Translations under genes and position numbers: made by a program
The notes under the pieces: generated by a model
The model's input: the letters and a program-made list of their open reading frames with translations, nothing else
Told to the model about the DNA's origin: nothing
Database searches by the model: none
NCBI RefSeq assembly: GCF_016918735.1
Contig: NZ_JAFFPR010000019.1
Location: forward strand, 1-64,000
From: Leptospira abararensis
Lineage (GTDB): Bacteria > Spirochaetota > Leptospiria > Leptospirales > Leptospiraceae
DNA: 64,000 nucleotides
Reading direction: 5' to 3'
Part shown: positions 47,908 through 56,989 of the stretch, piece after piece
How positions within the stretch are numbered: the stretch's first letter is position 1
Layout of the letters: every line of letters starts with the position of its first letter

Positions 47908-48171
47908 ATGAGTCGGTTGTCCAATGGTTGGAAAGTCCCAGAGTCTCTTGTCGATAAACAGGAGTTAATGGAATCTTACCAAAAAACGGTAGAGAGTATG
48001 GAGGCGGAAAATCCGCTCTCCATCTTTCGGGAACATATGGACAACGGACTTTTATTTAAGGCTGGCCTTCAAGATGCCATGAACCAACTCACAACATTTG
48101 CCAATTTGTATATGAGTATCATCGAATTAAAAGCAGAAATCGAAAAACAAACTAAGAACAATCATTCTTGA
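47908..48171 (+). CDS. Small hypothetical protein
   Basis: 87 residues from ATG 47908, 5 bp after the methyltransferase gene, so likely co-transcribed. Soluble and helical with no known motif (ELMESYQKTVESMEAENPLS; LQDAMNQLTTFANLYMSIIE). It may be a small helical-bundle partner of its neighbour; this is only a guess. Confidence 0.68.
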   Translation: MSRLSNGWKVPESLVDKQELMESYQKTVESMEAENPLSIFREHMDNGLLFKAGLQDAMNQLTTFANLYMSIIELKAEIEKQTKNNHS

Positions 48172-48267
48172 GTCCTTGTCACAGGACAAAAAAACCTTTA
48201 GCCTTTCCGCACAAATCCGCCCTTTTTAAATAACTCAAACAAACAAAAGAAAATACAACAAAGGCAG

Positions 48268-48876
48268 TTACTTTATTTCTTTAAGTTCTACTTCCGCAAG
48301 ACAACCTTCTGTGGAAAGAATTTTGAATTCTGGTGTGAGGATATGGATATTTTTTGGGTAGGTGGTTTCTTTTTGAAATCTGGGAAGTTTAGATAGGGGA
48401 ATCGAAACTTCAGATTTATTTTTTTCTTCAAACAGGTAAACAAACGTTAGTTCATCTTTAGGCATTCGCAGCTCTTTATCTACATTGATACTTTCCCTTA
48501 ATAAAAAACGCATTTGGAATGCAGGTAGTTTTTCACCGGGGCAAGCAAAAACAATCAGGTTTTGAAACTGGCGAGGCAAAAATTGGGTTCCATCCCAAAA
48601 ATGTGACAATTTCATTTCTAAGAAAAAATCAAAATCTTCTTTAGCGTTTTGTTTCTTTCTCCAGACAGTACCTTTATCTTTGTCTAATATAAGATGAAGT
48701 CCACCAGATCCGGTAACATCTTCGATGCGGAACGGTGGGTTTTCTTTGTATCGTTCTATACTTTTTTTTGTTCCGGAAAATAGATAATAGTTCCCGAAGA
48801 GAACAAGAGAAATGGCGAAGAGAATGGGAAGGACAATTACGGATCTCATATGAAAGAAAAATTTATGTTTACTCAC
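48268..48876 (-). CDS. Membrane-anchored hypothetical protein
   Basis: About 202 residues from GTG 48876 (ATG 48849 is the next choice). A longer in-frame start at 48966 would overlap the divergent epimerase gene by 43 bp and is unlikely. An N-terminal span (VIVLPILFAISLVLFGNYYL) is followed by an extracytoplasmic beta-rich domain with Trp and aromatic residues (DKGTVWRKKQNAKEDFDFFL). No family is recognised. Confidence 0.65.
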   Translation of the reverse strand: MSKHKFFFHMRSVIVLPILFAISLVLFGNYYLFSGTKKSIERYKENPPFRIEDVTGSGGLHLILDKDKGTVWRKKQNAKEDFDFFLEMKLSHFWDGTQFLPRQFQNLIVFACPGEKLPAFQMRFLLRESINVDKELRMPKDELTFVYLFEEKNKSEVSIPLSKLPRFQKETTYPKNIHILTPEFKILSTEGCLAEVELKEIK

Positions 48877-48923
48877 AATACGGGCTACTTCTTTTTTTAT
48901 GATTCTATCCGAAAGGAGATCAA

Positions 48924-49838
48924 ATGAAAATTGGGATTCTCGGTGGTACTGGCCTGATCGGTACATCCCTCATTGAAACGGCAGTTCGTAAAGGACATCG
49001 TTTCCGAGTGTTTTCAAGAAAAACTTCCTTACCTCCCGAACTTTCCTCCTATCCTGAATTGGAATTCGTTTCTTGTCTTCTCCCACAAACCGCCGACCTG
49101 GAGGGTTTGGATGCCATCGTAAACTTGGTTGGAGAGCCAATAGCAGGTGTTCGGTGGACGGAGGAACGTAAACGACTTATCAGAATTTCTCGCGTTGATT
49201 TTACGAGGGGACTTGTAGCTCGTGTTTTGGATTTAAAGTCTCCACCAAAAGTTTTTATCAACGCTAGTGCCGTTGGTTATTATGGAATGAGTGAAGGAAC
49301 TCATCCTCCTTTTACTGAAAATTCAAAATCAGGGGACGATTTCCTCGCCAAACTTTGTGTGGACTGGGAAAACCAAACTCTCCAATTAAAATCGATAGGC
49401 ATTCGCTCTTTGGTTTTGCGAACTGGAATCGTTCTATCTCCGAAAGGGGGAGCCTTGGAAAAAATGATCCCTCCTTTTTTAATGGGAGTGGGTGGTTCGA
49501 TTGCATCTGGAAAACAAGGGATGAGTTGGATTCATATATTGGATTTTATTTCTGCCATGTTACACTTAATGCAGTTAGAATCAGCACAGGGTGCTTATAA
49601 TTTGGTTTCTCCCTTCCCTGTCAGTAATGAAGAATTCTCGATTGTTTTGGCTAAAACACTAAGACGTCCTCATTTTTTCAAAGTCCCTTCCTTCGCCATA
49701 CAAGCGCTTTATGGAGAAGGATCCGTTGTCGTGACCAAAGGACAGTATGTGCTACCTGATCGGCTTCTTTCTACCGGTTATGAGTTTCAGTTTCAAAATT
49801 TAGAAAAGGCTCTTTCAAATCTTTTAGAAAAACAGTGA
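48924..49838 (+). CDS. TIGR01777-type NAD-dependent epimerase (SulA-like)
   Basis: 304 residues. The N-terminal Rossmann motif is GILGGTGLIGTSL, with LVGEPIAGVRWTEERKR, INASAVGYYG (active Tyr) and VLRTGIVLSPKGGALEKMIP typical of the YfcH/TIGR01777 family. It should bind NAD(P); the substrate is unknown. ATG 48924 follows AAAGGAG. The C-terminal ~50 residues have the DUF1731 form. Confidence 0.9.
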   Translation: MKIGILGGTGLIGTSLIETAVRKGHRFRVFSRKTSLPPELSSYPELEFVSCLLPQTADLEGLDAIVNLVGEPIAGVRWTEERKRLIRISRVDFTRGLVARVLDLKSPPKVFINASAVGYYGMSEGTHPPFTENSKSGDDFLAKLCVDWENQTLQLKSIGIRSLVLRTGIVLSPKGGALEKMIPPFLMGVGGSIASGKQGMSWIHILDFISAMLHLMQLESAQGAYNLVSPFPVSNEEFSIVLAKTLRRPHFFKVPSFAIQALYGEGSVVVTKGQYVLPDRLLSTGYEFQFQNLEKALSNLLEKQ

Positions 49839-49901
49839 TTTCTTCTTTTCAAAAGACAAGAAGGGTGAGAGACTGGAGCCATCCTTATCTCGGAGTAAGA
49901 A

Positions 49902-50306
49902 ATGAACTCAAAAAAAGTCTTAGTCTCTCTATTCGCACTCACCTTCGCATTTGTGATGGTAGCTTGTGGCGATTCCAAACCAAAAGAAGAAACACCTGCT
50001 GCTGTTGAATCTAGCGCTAGTGCGGATCCTGAGCTTGTAAAAGGGGAAGAACTCTACCTTCAAAACTGCTCTTCTTGCCATGGTGAGAAAGGTGCTGGCG
50101 ACGGTGCTGCTGCGGCTGCTCTCAACCCAAAACCAAGAAACTACAAAGCTCCTGCTTCTGAATGGAAAAACGGAAACACTGCTGCGGGCGTGACTAAAAC
50201 ATTAAAAGAAGGAATCAAAGGATCTCCGATGGTTGCTTACGGACATTTGGGTGATGATAATATTCGCATCCTTTCTAAATACGTAGAACACCTTTCTAAA
50301 AATTAA
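49902..50306 (+). CDS. Lipoprotein cytochrome c
   Basis: 134 residues with lipobox MVACG, an Ala/Glu-rich linker, and one c-type haem site CSSCH (NCSSCHGEKGAGDG). The axial Met is in GSPMVAYG. This is the small class I cytochrome c size. It should carry electrons at the outer face of the inner membrane or in the periplasm, possibly to the caa3 oxidase encoded later in the window. Confidence 0.93.
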   Translation: MNSKKVLVSLFALTFAFVMVACGDSKPKEETPAAVESSASADPELVKGEELYLQNCSSCHGEKGAGDGAAAAALNPKPRNYKAPASEWKNGNTAAGVTKTLKEGIKGSPMVAYGHLGDDNIRILSKYVEHLSKN

Positions 50307-50357
50307 TCATTCTCTTTTTCGGTTCCGCCTACGGGTCGGAGCCGAACACTTGTCTTT

Positions 50358-50579
50358 ATGAACCAAATCATTAAAAAAGCTGATCGACCCACTTGTGATT
50401 GTGGGACCACCCGTGCCGATGAAAACGCACGTAAAGTTGTGAAGTATTCCGCCTGGGGAATGATTGCCATGGGTCTTGTCGGGATATCAGCTACACCGAC
50501 CGATGTGTACTTTGTTTGCCGAAAGTGCAAACAACCCTTTGGTCGAATGACAAAAGAAGAAAGAAAATCGAAATCCTAA
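50358..50579 (+). CDS. Small zinc-ribbon-like protein
   Basis: 73 residues. Two Cys pairs, CDCG near residue 13 and CRKC near 54, suggest one zinc site. A hydrophobic middle (WGMIAMGLVGISATPTDVYF) may touch the membrane. It is 51 bp after the cytochrome gene and on the same strand. No function can be assigned. Confidence 0.72.
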   Translation: MNQIIKKADRPTCDCGTTRADENARKVVKYSAWGMIAMGLVGISATPTDVYFVCRKCKQPFGRMTKEERKSKS

Positions 50580-50621
50580 TTTTTGTTGACCCGCGTTCTA
50601 AGTGGATTTCCCTGGAAGCTA

Positions 50622-50972
50622 ATGATGGAAGAGTTTAAGATTCGGTTGGGATTTGAGAATGGGGGAAACCTCCCTGTGATCCATATTTCTGGCGAAATCA
50701 CATCCGAAGCTGAAGAAGAAATTGTTGAATCTTACGAATCCATCCCTCAAGACAAACGTACGCGTGTCATTTTGAACTTTTCCGAAACTTCTTATATTAA
50801 TTCTGCAGGAATTGCTACCCTCATCAGTCTCATTACAAAATCTTCTGAGAACCAGGGAAAAATCGAATTTGCGGGACTCAATACCCATTTTCGTAAGGTG
50901 ATGGATATTGTCGGTTTGACTGATTTTGTCCTCATTCACGATTCTCTTAATTCTGCACTCACCCAAGTCTAA
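50622..50972 (+). CDS. STAS-domain anti-sigma factor antagonist
   Basis: 116 residues from ATG 50622 (ATG 50625 also fits). One STAS domain with VIHISGEITSEAEEEIVESY and TSYINSAGIATLISL, where Ser61 aligns with the SpoIIAA/RsbV phospho-Ser and Asn60 replaces the usual Asp. It should bind an anti-sigma kinase, controlled by a SpoIIE-type phosphatase; one is encoded at 52332, separated from it by the citrate-synthase homologue. Confidence 0.85.
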   Translation: MMEEFKIRLGFENGGNLPVIHISGEITSEAEEEIVESYESIPQDKRTRVILNFSETSYINSAGIATLISLITKSSENQGKIEFAGLNTHFRKVMDIVGLTDFVLIHDSLNSALTQV

Positions 50973-51028
50973 ATTATTCTAGATTCCTAACTTCCCTTCC
51001 GTAAGATAGGAGGGAGAGAGGTCTTTTC

Positions 51029-52309
51029 ATGAGTGAAGTGGAATTCCACGTCAAGGGCAAAACATACAAATTACCGGTCATCATTGGTACCGATGGAAAA
51101 GAAGGAATCGACCTAACCGATTTTTATAGAAAAACGGGACTCGTGACTGTGGATCCTGGTTTGTTCAACACAGCCCTTGGATTATCTAAAGTATCCAGAC
51201 GTGATCCAGAAAAAGGCGAATTGACGTATCGTGGTTATGATCTAAAAGAACTTGCTTATCAATCCACATTTGTGGAAACTTCGTTTTTATTAATTTATGG
51301 AAATCTTCCCACCAAGCAAGAATTAGACGATTTTTCTAGTCGCCTTTCTAAACACTCAATGATCCACGAAGATATGTTGAATCTCTTTGATGGTTTTCCT
51401 GGTGTTGCCAATCCACTTGCCGTTCTGTCGGTGATGGTAACCTCACTTTCTAGTTACTATTTGCAAGAATATGAAGAAAAGCTAGATATGGGAGTGGACC
51501 TGATTGCAAGATTACTAGCAAAAATTCGCACTATAGCAGCTTTCACATACAAACATGCCGTAGGACACCCGTTTGTCTATCCACTGGATAAAAATCCTTA
51601 CTGTACTAACTTTCTCTATATGATGCACAAACTTCCTGCGGACAAGTATAATGTTCCCGAAGAGTTTGATCGTATCCTAAATCAAATGTGGATTTTACAT
51701 GCGGATCACGAACAAAATGTTTCCAACACAGCGGTACAGGTAGTTGGATCCACACAGGCCAATCTATTTGCATCGATCTCTGCAGGGATCATGGCACAGT
51801 GGGGAGCCCGTGAAGGCGGACGGCCCACGGCAGCAATTGGTCTTATCGAAGATATCATCAAAACAAAAACACCTGTTAAAGATTATTTTGAAAGATTTAA
51901 ACGTGGTGGCCTAAACATTCAAACCAACGGATTTGGACAAAAGGCTTACGATGTGGTAAGCCCTCGAGCACAAGTAGCTCGCGAGATCATCCGCGAATTC
52001 TATAAAGGTAAAAAGTTAAGCCCTGTAGAAGATGTAGCTCTCCAAATTGACGAATTAGTTTGGAATGATTCTTATTTTATGGAAAATCTGCTTTATCCTA
52101 ACCTTGAATACTATTCGGGACTAGTATTTCACACATTGGGAATCCCTAAGAATATGTTCTCAGTTATGCAGGTGATAGGGAGACTCCCTGGTTGGCTTGC
52201 TCATTGGAGAGAACAAAGGATGAAGGGAGACTTCTCAAAAGTTCGTCCAAAACAAATATATGTGGGCGAAAACCAAAGAAAATACATCCCTGTTCAGAGC
52301 CGCCTATAG
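51029..52309 (+). CDS. Citrate synthase homologue lacking canonical catalytic residues
   Basis: 426 residues, full-length type II citrate synthase fold (VDPGLFNTALGLSKVSRRDP; TYRGYDLKELA; LHADHEQN retained at 223-230). At the three catalytic positions of E. coli GltA, His264 (GPLHGGANE) is Glu262 here (WGAREGGRPT), His305 (FGHRVYK) is Gln304 (FGQKAYD) and Asp362 (YPNVDFYSG) is Glu360 (YPNLEYYSG). The usual condensation of acetyl-CoA with oxaloacetate is therefore doubtful. The rest of the fold, including the C-terminal dimer and oxaloacetate regions, is conserved, so the gene is not decaying. It might be a regulator or have a new substrate. It overlaps the frame of the SpoIIE gene's upstream open region only, not its chosen start. 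Confidence 0.92.
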   Translation: MSEVEFHVKGKTYKLPVIIGTDGKEGIDLTDFYRKTGLVTVDPGLFNTALGLSKVSRRDPEKGELTYRGYDLKELAYQSTFVETSFLLIYGNLPTKQELDDFSSRLSKHSMIHEDMLNLFDGFPGVANPLAVLSVMVTSLSSYYLQEYEEKLDMGVDLIARLLAKIRTIAAFTYKHAVGHPFVYPLDKNPYCTNFLYMMHKLPADKYNVPEEFDRILNQMWILHADHEQNVSNTAVQVVGSTQANLFASISAGIMAQWGAREGGRPTAAIGLIEDIIKTKTPVKDYFERFKRGGLNIQTNGFGQKAYDVVSPRAQVAREIIREFYKGKKLSPVEDVALQIDELVWNDSYFMENLLYPNLEYYSGLVFHTLGIPKNMFSVMQVIGRLPGWLAHWREQRMKGDFSKVRPKQIYVGENQRKYIPVQSRL

Positions 52310-52331
52310 GTTTGTTACACTAACATTTTCA

Positions 52332-54410
52332 ATGAACTTCCGTTGGTTCGGAATGATTTGGTGTTTGGCGCTGATTTCGTGTATACCGAAAGAAGTGCCG
52401 CCAACTGCAAATAGAGGTTTTCTATCGGCAGAATCGTATTTAAATACTCCCGCAAAAACTCTGGAACTTGCGGGAGATTGGGAATACTATCCGGGCCTAC
52501 TCATCTCACCAAAAGAATTTGAAACATTAAATACCAGTCGCGAACCTCATTTTTTTAAAGTGCCGGGAATTTGGTCTGAGTCTTTTTATAACCGAGGGTT
52601 TCTTGCAGGGGATGGTTATGCTACCTTTAATCTCGAAGTCCAACATGGGTTACAAGGGATTCCTCTTTCATTAAGAGTCCCTGAAATGGAGACAGCCTAC
52701 AACCTGTTTATTGATGGGGTAAAGGTTGCATCGAATGGCGTTGTAGCTACTTCCTACCAAACAGGAAAACCCGAATACCGTCCCCGGATTGTTGATTTTT
52801 TTCCAAAAGAAAACAAAACGTCCTTCGTTTTACAAATTTCCAATTACCATCACAGAAAGGGTGGTCCAGCCCAAGCGATTACCTTGGGAAGAACATCGGA
52901 CATTCATAACAAATATGAATTTGCAATTTTACGAGATATGTTACTCGTCGGCAGTATTTTGTTTATGGGGATCTATCATTTGTTTTTGTATTGGAACAGA
53001 AAAAAAGATCCTTTTACGTATTGGTTTGCACTTACTTGTATTTTAGTCGCATTACGGGTATTTATTACTGGCAATAAATATGTAATTCAATTGTATCCTG
53101 ACCTTCCTTGGGAAATTCATTTAAAGTTAAGTTATTTAAGTTTCTTTTTGATTACACCTATTTTTGCTAGATACGTTTATTTGCTCTTCAAATCTTATTT
53201 TTCTAGAAGGGTGTATGAATTTCTGAAGTATTTGGGTTTCGCTTTTTGTTTCATAGTTTTGGTGACTAGGTCATCGTTTTACACATATTTGATGGTTCCT
53301 TTTCAGATATTTACTTTGTTAGGTGCTGGGTATACTTTTGTTGTGATTTTTAGAGCCATTCGTGATTCTTTAGCGGGCTCAGTCATCTTTTTGTTTAGTT
53401 TTGCAATCTTTATAGCCAGTTTTGTAAACGATATTTTGGTAAATAATCTAATCATTCATGGTCCTCTTATGATTCATTTCGGGATTTTTATGATGTTTTT
53501 TGTTCAATCTGTTTATATCGCTAGAAACTTCTCTAAAGGATTTGTTGAGGCAGAAGATTTGGCTCTCGAACTCTCCGAAAAAAACAATACATTACAACGA
53601 GTACAAAACCAATTAAAAGAATTAAACGAAAGACTGGAAACTCGAGTCAAAGAAAAAACAGAGGAACTACAAGGGAAACTCGATCAAATTGGAAAGGATA
53701 TGAGACTTGCGAAGTCCATCATCCAAAGTGTCACAAAACTTCCTGAAGTAGATCCCTATCTTAAAGTAGATATATTATACAAACCAATTGCCGAGGTAGG
53801 TGGAGACATTTATTTCGTTAAACGAATTCAAGATTTTTATTATCGATTCTTTTTGGGTGATGCTACGGGCCATGGTTTACAAGCAGCACTTTATTCCATG
53901 ATGATCCAATCAGAATTTGAGAGAGTCTCTGCTGTTGCGATGCGACCCAATGATTTATTGTTCTATATGAACCAACATTTTTACGATAAAAATGCTGACC
54001 TTCAGATTTACTTTCCTGCTCTCGTGATGGACTTTGATTTCCATCAAAAAATACTTCGTTATGCGGGGGGTGGTGTTCAAAATCAAATTCATATGAAAAA
54101 ACATGGAGCCATCACTAAGTTGGAAAACACAGGCCCCATCATTGGAATTTTAGAACACTACCGCTACGGAATTTTTGAATCTAAGGTTGAGTCGGGAGAT
54201 CGAATCTTTTTGTTTACTGACGGTTTGTTTGAGGAGTTAAATGAATCGGATGGAGCCCAGGCTTGGACTGATTTGTTAGAGGTAATTCAAAATACCGCAT
54301 CTTTACCATTTGTCGAAGTTGTTCCGTCCATCCAAACCATGTTATTTCAGAGGATGAATAAATCTCAGTGGAAGGATGATTCCACTCTTGTTTTTATAGA
54401 AATCACCTAA
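52332..54410 (+). CDS. 7TM-DISM sensor SpoIIE-type PP2C phosphatase
   Basis: 692 residues from ATG 52332; the frame is open 24 codons upstream, but that part lies inside the preceding gene. Signal peptide with lipobox-like LALISC, an extracytoplasmic sensor domain (~30-190, 7TMR-DISM type), about seven membrane spans (~205-410), a coiled coil (LKELNERLETRVKEKTEEL) and a C-terminal SpoIIE PP2C domain. Metal-binding motifs are EVGGDIYF, GDATGHGLQAAL and FTDGLFEE. It should dephosphorylate STAS proteins such as the one at 50622 in response to an external signal. Confidence 0.93.
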   Translation: MNFRWFGMIWCLALISCIPKEVPPTANRGFLSAESYLNTPAKTLELAGDWEYYPGLLISPKEFETLNTSREPHFFKVPGIWSESFYNRGFLAGDGYATFNLEVQHGLQGIPLSLRVPEMETAYNLFIDGVKVASNGVVATSYQTGKPEYRPRIVDFFPKENKTSFVLQISNYHHRKGGPAQAITLGRTSDIHNKYEFAILRDMLLVGSILFMGIYHLFLYWNRKKDPFTYWFALTCILVALRVFITGNKYVIQLYPDLPWEIHLKLSYLSFFLITPIFARYVYLLFKSYFSRRVYEFLKYLGFAFCFIVLVTRSSFYTYLMVPFQIFTLLGAGYTFVVIFRAIRDSLAGSVIFLFSFAIFIASFVNDILVNNLIIHGPLMIHFGIFMMFFVQSVYIARNFSKGFVEAEDLALELSEKNNTLQRVQNQLKELNERLETRVKEKTEELQGKLDQIGKDMRLAKSIIQSVTKLPEVDPYLKVDILYKPIAEVGGDIYFVKRIQDFYYRFFLGDATGHGLQAALYSMMIQSEFERVSAVAMRPNDLLFYMNQHFYDKNADLQIYFPALVMDFDFHQKILRYAGGGVQNQIHMKKHGAITKLENTGPIIGILEHYRYGIFESKVESGDRIFLFTDGLFEELNESDGAQAWTDLLEVIQNTASLPFVEVVPSIQTMLFQRMNKSQWKDDSTLVFIEIT

Positions 54411-54437
54411 CAGAAAATTGTGTCAGGCGATTTCTAT
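54396..54437. terminator. Hairpin between convergent genes
   Basis: ATAGAAATC (54396-54404) pairs with GATTTCTAT (54429-54437), with an inner CCT/AGG pairing, around a loop that includes the SpoIIE stop codon. It separates the SpoIIE gene from the convergent TPM gene at 54498. There is no strong T-run, so it may be a bidirectional but weak terminator. Confidence 0.4.
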
Positions 54438-54497
54438 AAATCGATTTGGCTTCTCATTTAAAGAATGTTGTTATCTGATAGTAATCAATATTCCTAA

Positions 54498-55424
54498 CTA
54501 CCAGTCGCCGGATGCACCGCCACCTGCAGAGTCTCCGCCACCTCCGGACCAACTATCAGAACCACCAGAGGACCAAGAATCTCCCCCGCTAGACCAACCT
54601 CCACCACTGAAAAAACCATCTCCAGACCCGCCGCCACCTTGACCAAATCCAAAAATTCTTTTTAAAATCATCACCAAAATAAAAAGAAAAATGGCAACAA
54701 ATAGAGCTGCCGTTCCACCAAAGATAAAAACTAACAGAGGATAGAGGACAAGAAGTCCCACAATCGTAAATACTAGTCCTCCAAAGGCAGGAATAAACAT
54801 GGAAATGAAGGTGAAAATTCCGCCCACAAACCCTGAAGGTGCAACATCAGAAAAACGATCGTTTCCAGAAGTTGCTACATCATCTTCAGATGGTGCATAC
54901 TCACCTCGGATCGTTGCCATAATGGCATTCACTCCAGCAGTGACTCCGCCGTCCATATCACCTGATTTAAAGCTAGGTCTAATTTCATTACGAATGATTT
55001 GTTTGGCCTGAATGTCAGTGAGGGCTCCCTCTAAACCACGGCCCACTTCAATTCGCATTTTTCTTTCGTTAGGTGCAATGAGAAGAAGGACACCATTGTT
55101 TTTGGATTTTTGTCCCAACTTCCATTCATCAAAAATCTGAATCGCAACATCTTCTATTGGTTCATCTTGTAGACTTGGCGTGGTATACACGGCAATTTGA
55201 TTGGAGGTTTCCACTTCTAATTGTTTGAGATCAGACTCGAGTTTGGTGATTGTAGCTTCGGATAAAATTCCAGCATGGTCAGTCACTCGTCTTTCGAGTG
55301 CAGGAACCGGGAAAGATGAGAGAGTTGTTATGGTTTGCAAAAGAACCAAAAAAAACAACCATCCTTTCGGCTGTTTAAGAATAGAATGCGATTTAGTTTT
55401 TATAGGTTTAGGGTTGGTATTCAT
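54498..55424 (-). CDS. TPM-domain exported membrane protein with Gly-rich tail
   Basis: 308 residues. An N-terminal signal/anchor (LFFLVLLQTITTLSSFPVPA) is followed by a TPM domain (RVTDHAGILSEATITKLESD; EWKLGQKSKNNGVLLLIAPN; RKMRIEVGRGLEG). A central pair of spans lies at ~210-265 and a Gly/Ser-rich tail (SGGGWSSGGDSWSSGGSDSW) forms the C-terminus. It is YgcG-like. TPM proteins are envelope proteins linked to phosphatase or protein repair; the exact role here is unknown. Its ATG overlaps the stop of the second TPM gene. Confidence 0.88.
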   Translation of the reverse strand: MNTNPKPIKTKSHSILKQPKGWLFFLVLLQTITTLSSFPVPALERRVTDHAGILSEATITKLESDLKQLEVETSNQIAVYTTPSLQDEPIEDVAIQIFDEWKLGQKSKNNGVLLLIAPNERKMRIEVGRGLEGALTDIQAKQIIRNEIRPSFKSGDMDGGVTAGVNAIMATIRGEYAPSEDDVATSGNDRFSDVAPSGFVGGIFTFISMFIPAFGGLVFTIVGLLVLYPLLVFIFGGTAALFVAIFLFILVMILKRIFGFGQGGGGSGDGFFSGGGWSSGGDSWSSGGSDSWSGGGGDSAGGGASGDW

Positions 55425-56089
55425 TACATCAATTTCCCACCGTCACGGATTTCGTTTGAGATTTCGTTTTTGTCGTCTTTCTCAATTTGGATATTGTATT
55501 TTTTTAGAAGGTCTCCACAAAAAAGAATACTAGAAACGATCCCTTCTTTTTTTTTCCCTGTTTTCATTCCTTCTATGATCAATCGAACCGCTTCCCCCCA
55601 TTCAGACTTGGGAACTACCTTTGATATTTCTTTGTCTGGTAATACTCGCACGAAGTGTTCATACAATGAAATGTAGATTAAAATTCCTGTTCTATTCTTA
55701 GTTTTAAAAACTTCTTCATCTAAAAAAGCTACTTTAGCTCTTAGATCGACAAAGTATTGTTTGGCGCTTCTCGAAACCAAGTTGATTCTGATTTTGGGAA
55801 ATAAGGCTGTGATGGCTAATCCAAAAAGTGCACCCACCCAAACTGACAAAACAGCAAAAAAGGATTCGCCACTCCAAACAAGACCATAGAGATTTTGGGT
55901 TGTATAAAAGGTTACGCCACTCACCCCACCCATAAGAAAGGCACCAAGCCAAGCCCATTCTTTGTAATGGTGAGAAGATTCAGCAAAATAGGGAACGATT
56001 TCTGCAGAAGTTTTGGACTCTGCCTCTCCGACTGCTTTTTTGATTTCATCCAAATCGGATTTTGAAAAATAACGCGCAAGTATGCTCAT
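55424..56089 (-). CDS. TPM-domain membrane protein
   Basis: 221 residues from ATG 56089; the open frame extends 12 codons further, but I favour MSILARYFSKSDLDEI as start. A short helical N-terminus (ARYFSKSDLDEIKKAVGEAE), then two spans (AWLGAFLMGGVSGVTFY; FAVLSVWVGALFGLAITALF), then a second TPM-like part (TGILIYISLYEHFVRVLPDK). It overlaps the other TPM gene by 1 bp, so the pair is an operon and probably acts together. Confidence 0.85.
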   Translation of the reverse strand: MSILARYFSKSDLDEIKKAVGEAESKTSAEIVPYFAESSHHYKEWAWLGAFLMGGVSGVTFYTTQNLYGLVWSGESFFAVLSVWVGALFGLAITALFPKIRINLVSRSAKQYFVDLRAKVAFLDEEVFKTKNRTGILIYISLYEHFVRVLPDKEISKVVPKSEWGEAVRLIIEGMKTGKKKEGIVSSILFCGDLLKKYNIQIEKDDKNEISNEIRDGGKLM

Positions 56090-56134
56090 GGGCAGAAGAA
56101 AAACAGGAATTCCCGCCCAAATCAATCAAAAAAC

Positions 56135-56989
56135 CTAGATTTTAGAATCGATGACAATAACCAAACTTACTAAAAATAAGTGGAAGATGCTAAAGAAGAA
56201 AAATCGTTTTGCCAGAATTTTATCTTGGGAAAGTTTCAATCGATAGGCAAATACTAAAATTGCAATCGTAAGAAGGATTGCAGAAACAAGAAAGAGTAAT
56301 CCCATTCGATTATCAGCAAAGTAAAACCCAATGACGGAAGCAGAATAAGCAATGGCATAAAGAAAAATTTGGTTCACTGTTTTTTGAATTCCTGAGACCA
56401 CAGGCATCATGGGAATTCCTGCAAATGCATAATCATCTTTTAAGAAAATCGCCAATGCCCAAAAGTGTGCCGGTGTCCAAAGGAAAATCATGAGAAATAA
56501 AACCCAAGCGGGAATGGGAAGTGCGTTGGCCATGGCAGCATAACCGATGAGTGGGCCAATACATCCAGAGATCCCACCGATCACAATGTTTTGTTCTGTT
56601 CTTGGTTTTAGCCAAATTGTATATAAAAATACATAAGCAAGTAAGGCAGAAAGAGCACAAACGGCCGTTAGTAGGTTTATGAAGTAAGTTAAAATCCCAA
56701 AAGCAAGAATAGCGACCACCACTCCCAAAATCAGTGCAAAGGTAGGTGAAATTTCTCCCGAAGGAATGGGTCTTTGTTTAGTTCTGTACATCACAGCATC
56801 CCTTTCTCTTTCAATGTACTGATTGAGAATAAAAGAAGCTGAACTCATTAGATAAGTGCCGAATAAAGTGATAAAAATTTCCCAGAGGGATGGATATCCT
56901 GTAGTTCCTAGATACATCCCTGGAAGAACTGTCGCAAGGACAAGTACAGTGACCCTAGGTTTTGTAAGTTGGTTCCATAATCGGAACAT
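56135..56989 (-). CDS. ctaB: Protohaem IX farnesyltransferase (haem O synthase)
   Basis: 284 residues from ATG 56987-56989, where [20 protein letters not shown] fits the family; the longer frame is inside ctaA. This UbiA-type enzyme adds farnesyl to haem B to make haem O. Key motifs are the Asp-rich [20 protein letters not shown] (NxxxDxxxD-like) and the second DDY in [10 protein letters not shown]. About nine spans. Its ATG overlaps the ctaA stop by one base (TAATG), so translation is coupled. Confidence 0.94.
   Translation of the reverse strand: MFRLWNQLTKPRVTVLVLATVLPGMYLGTTGYPSLWEIFITLFGTYLMSSASFILNQYIERERDAVMYRTKQRPIPSGEISPTFALILGVVVAILAFGILTYFINLLTAVCALSALLAYVFLYTIWLKPRTEQNIVIGGISGCIGPLIGYAAMANALPIPAWVLFLMIFLWTPAHFWALAIFLKDDYAFAGIPMMPVVSGIQKTVNQIFLYAIAYSASVIGFYFADNRMGLLFLVSAILLTIAILVFAYRLKLSQDKILAKRFFFFSIFHLFLVSLVIVIDSKI

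Noticed and set aside
48172..48267. GTCCT...AGGAC hairpin between convergent genes
   Set aside because: The stem is only 5 bp and the following run is A in the plus direction, so it is not a convincing terminator.
50303..50530. Minus-strand frame of 75 codons opposite the zinc-ribbon gene
   Set aside because: The plus-strand gene has paired CxxC motifs and better context; the minus frame has no motif.
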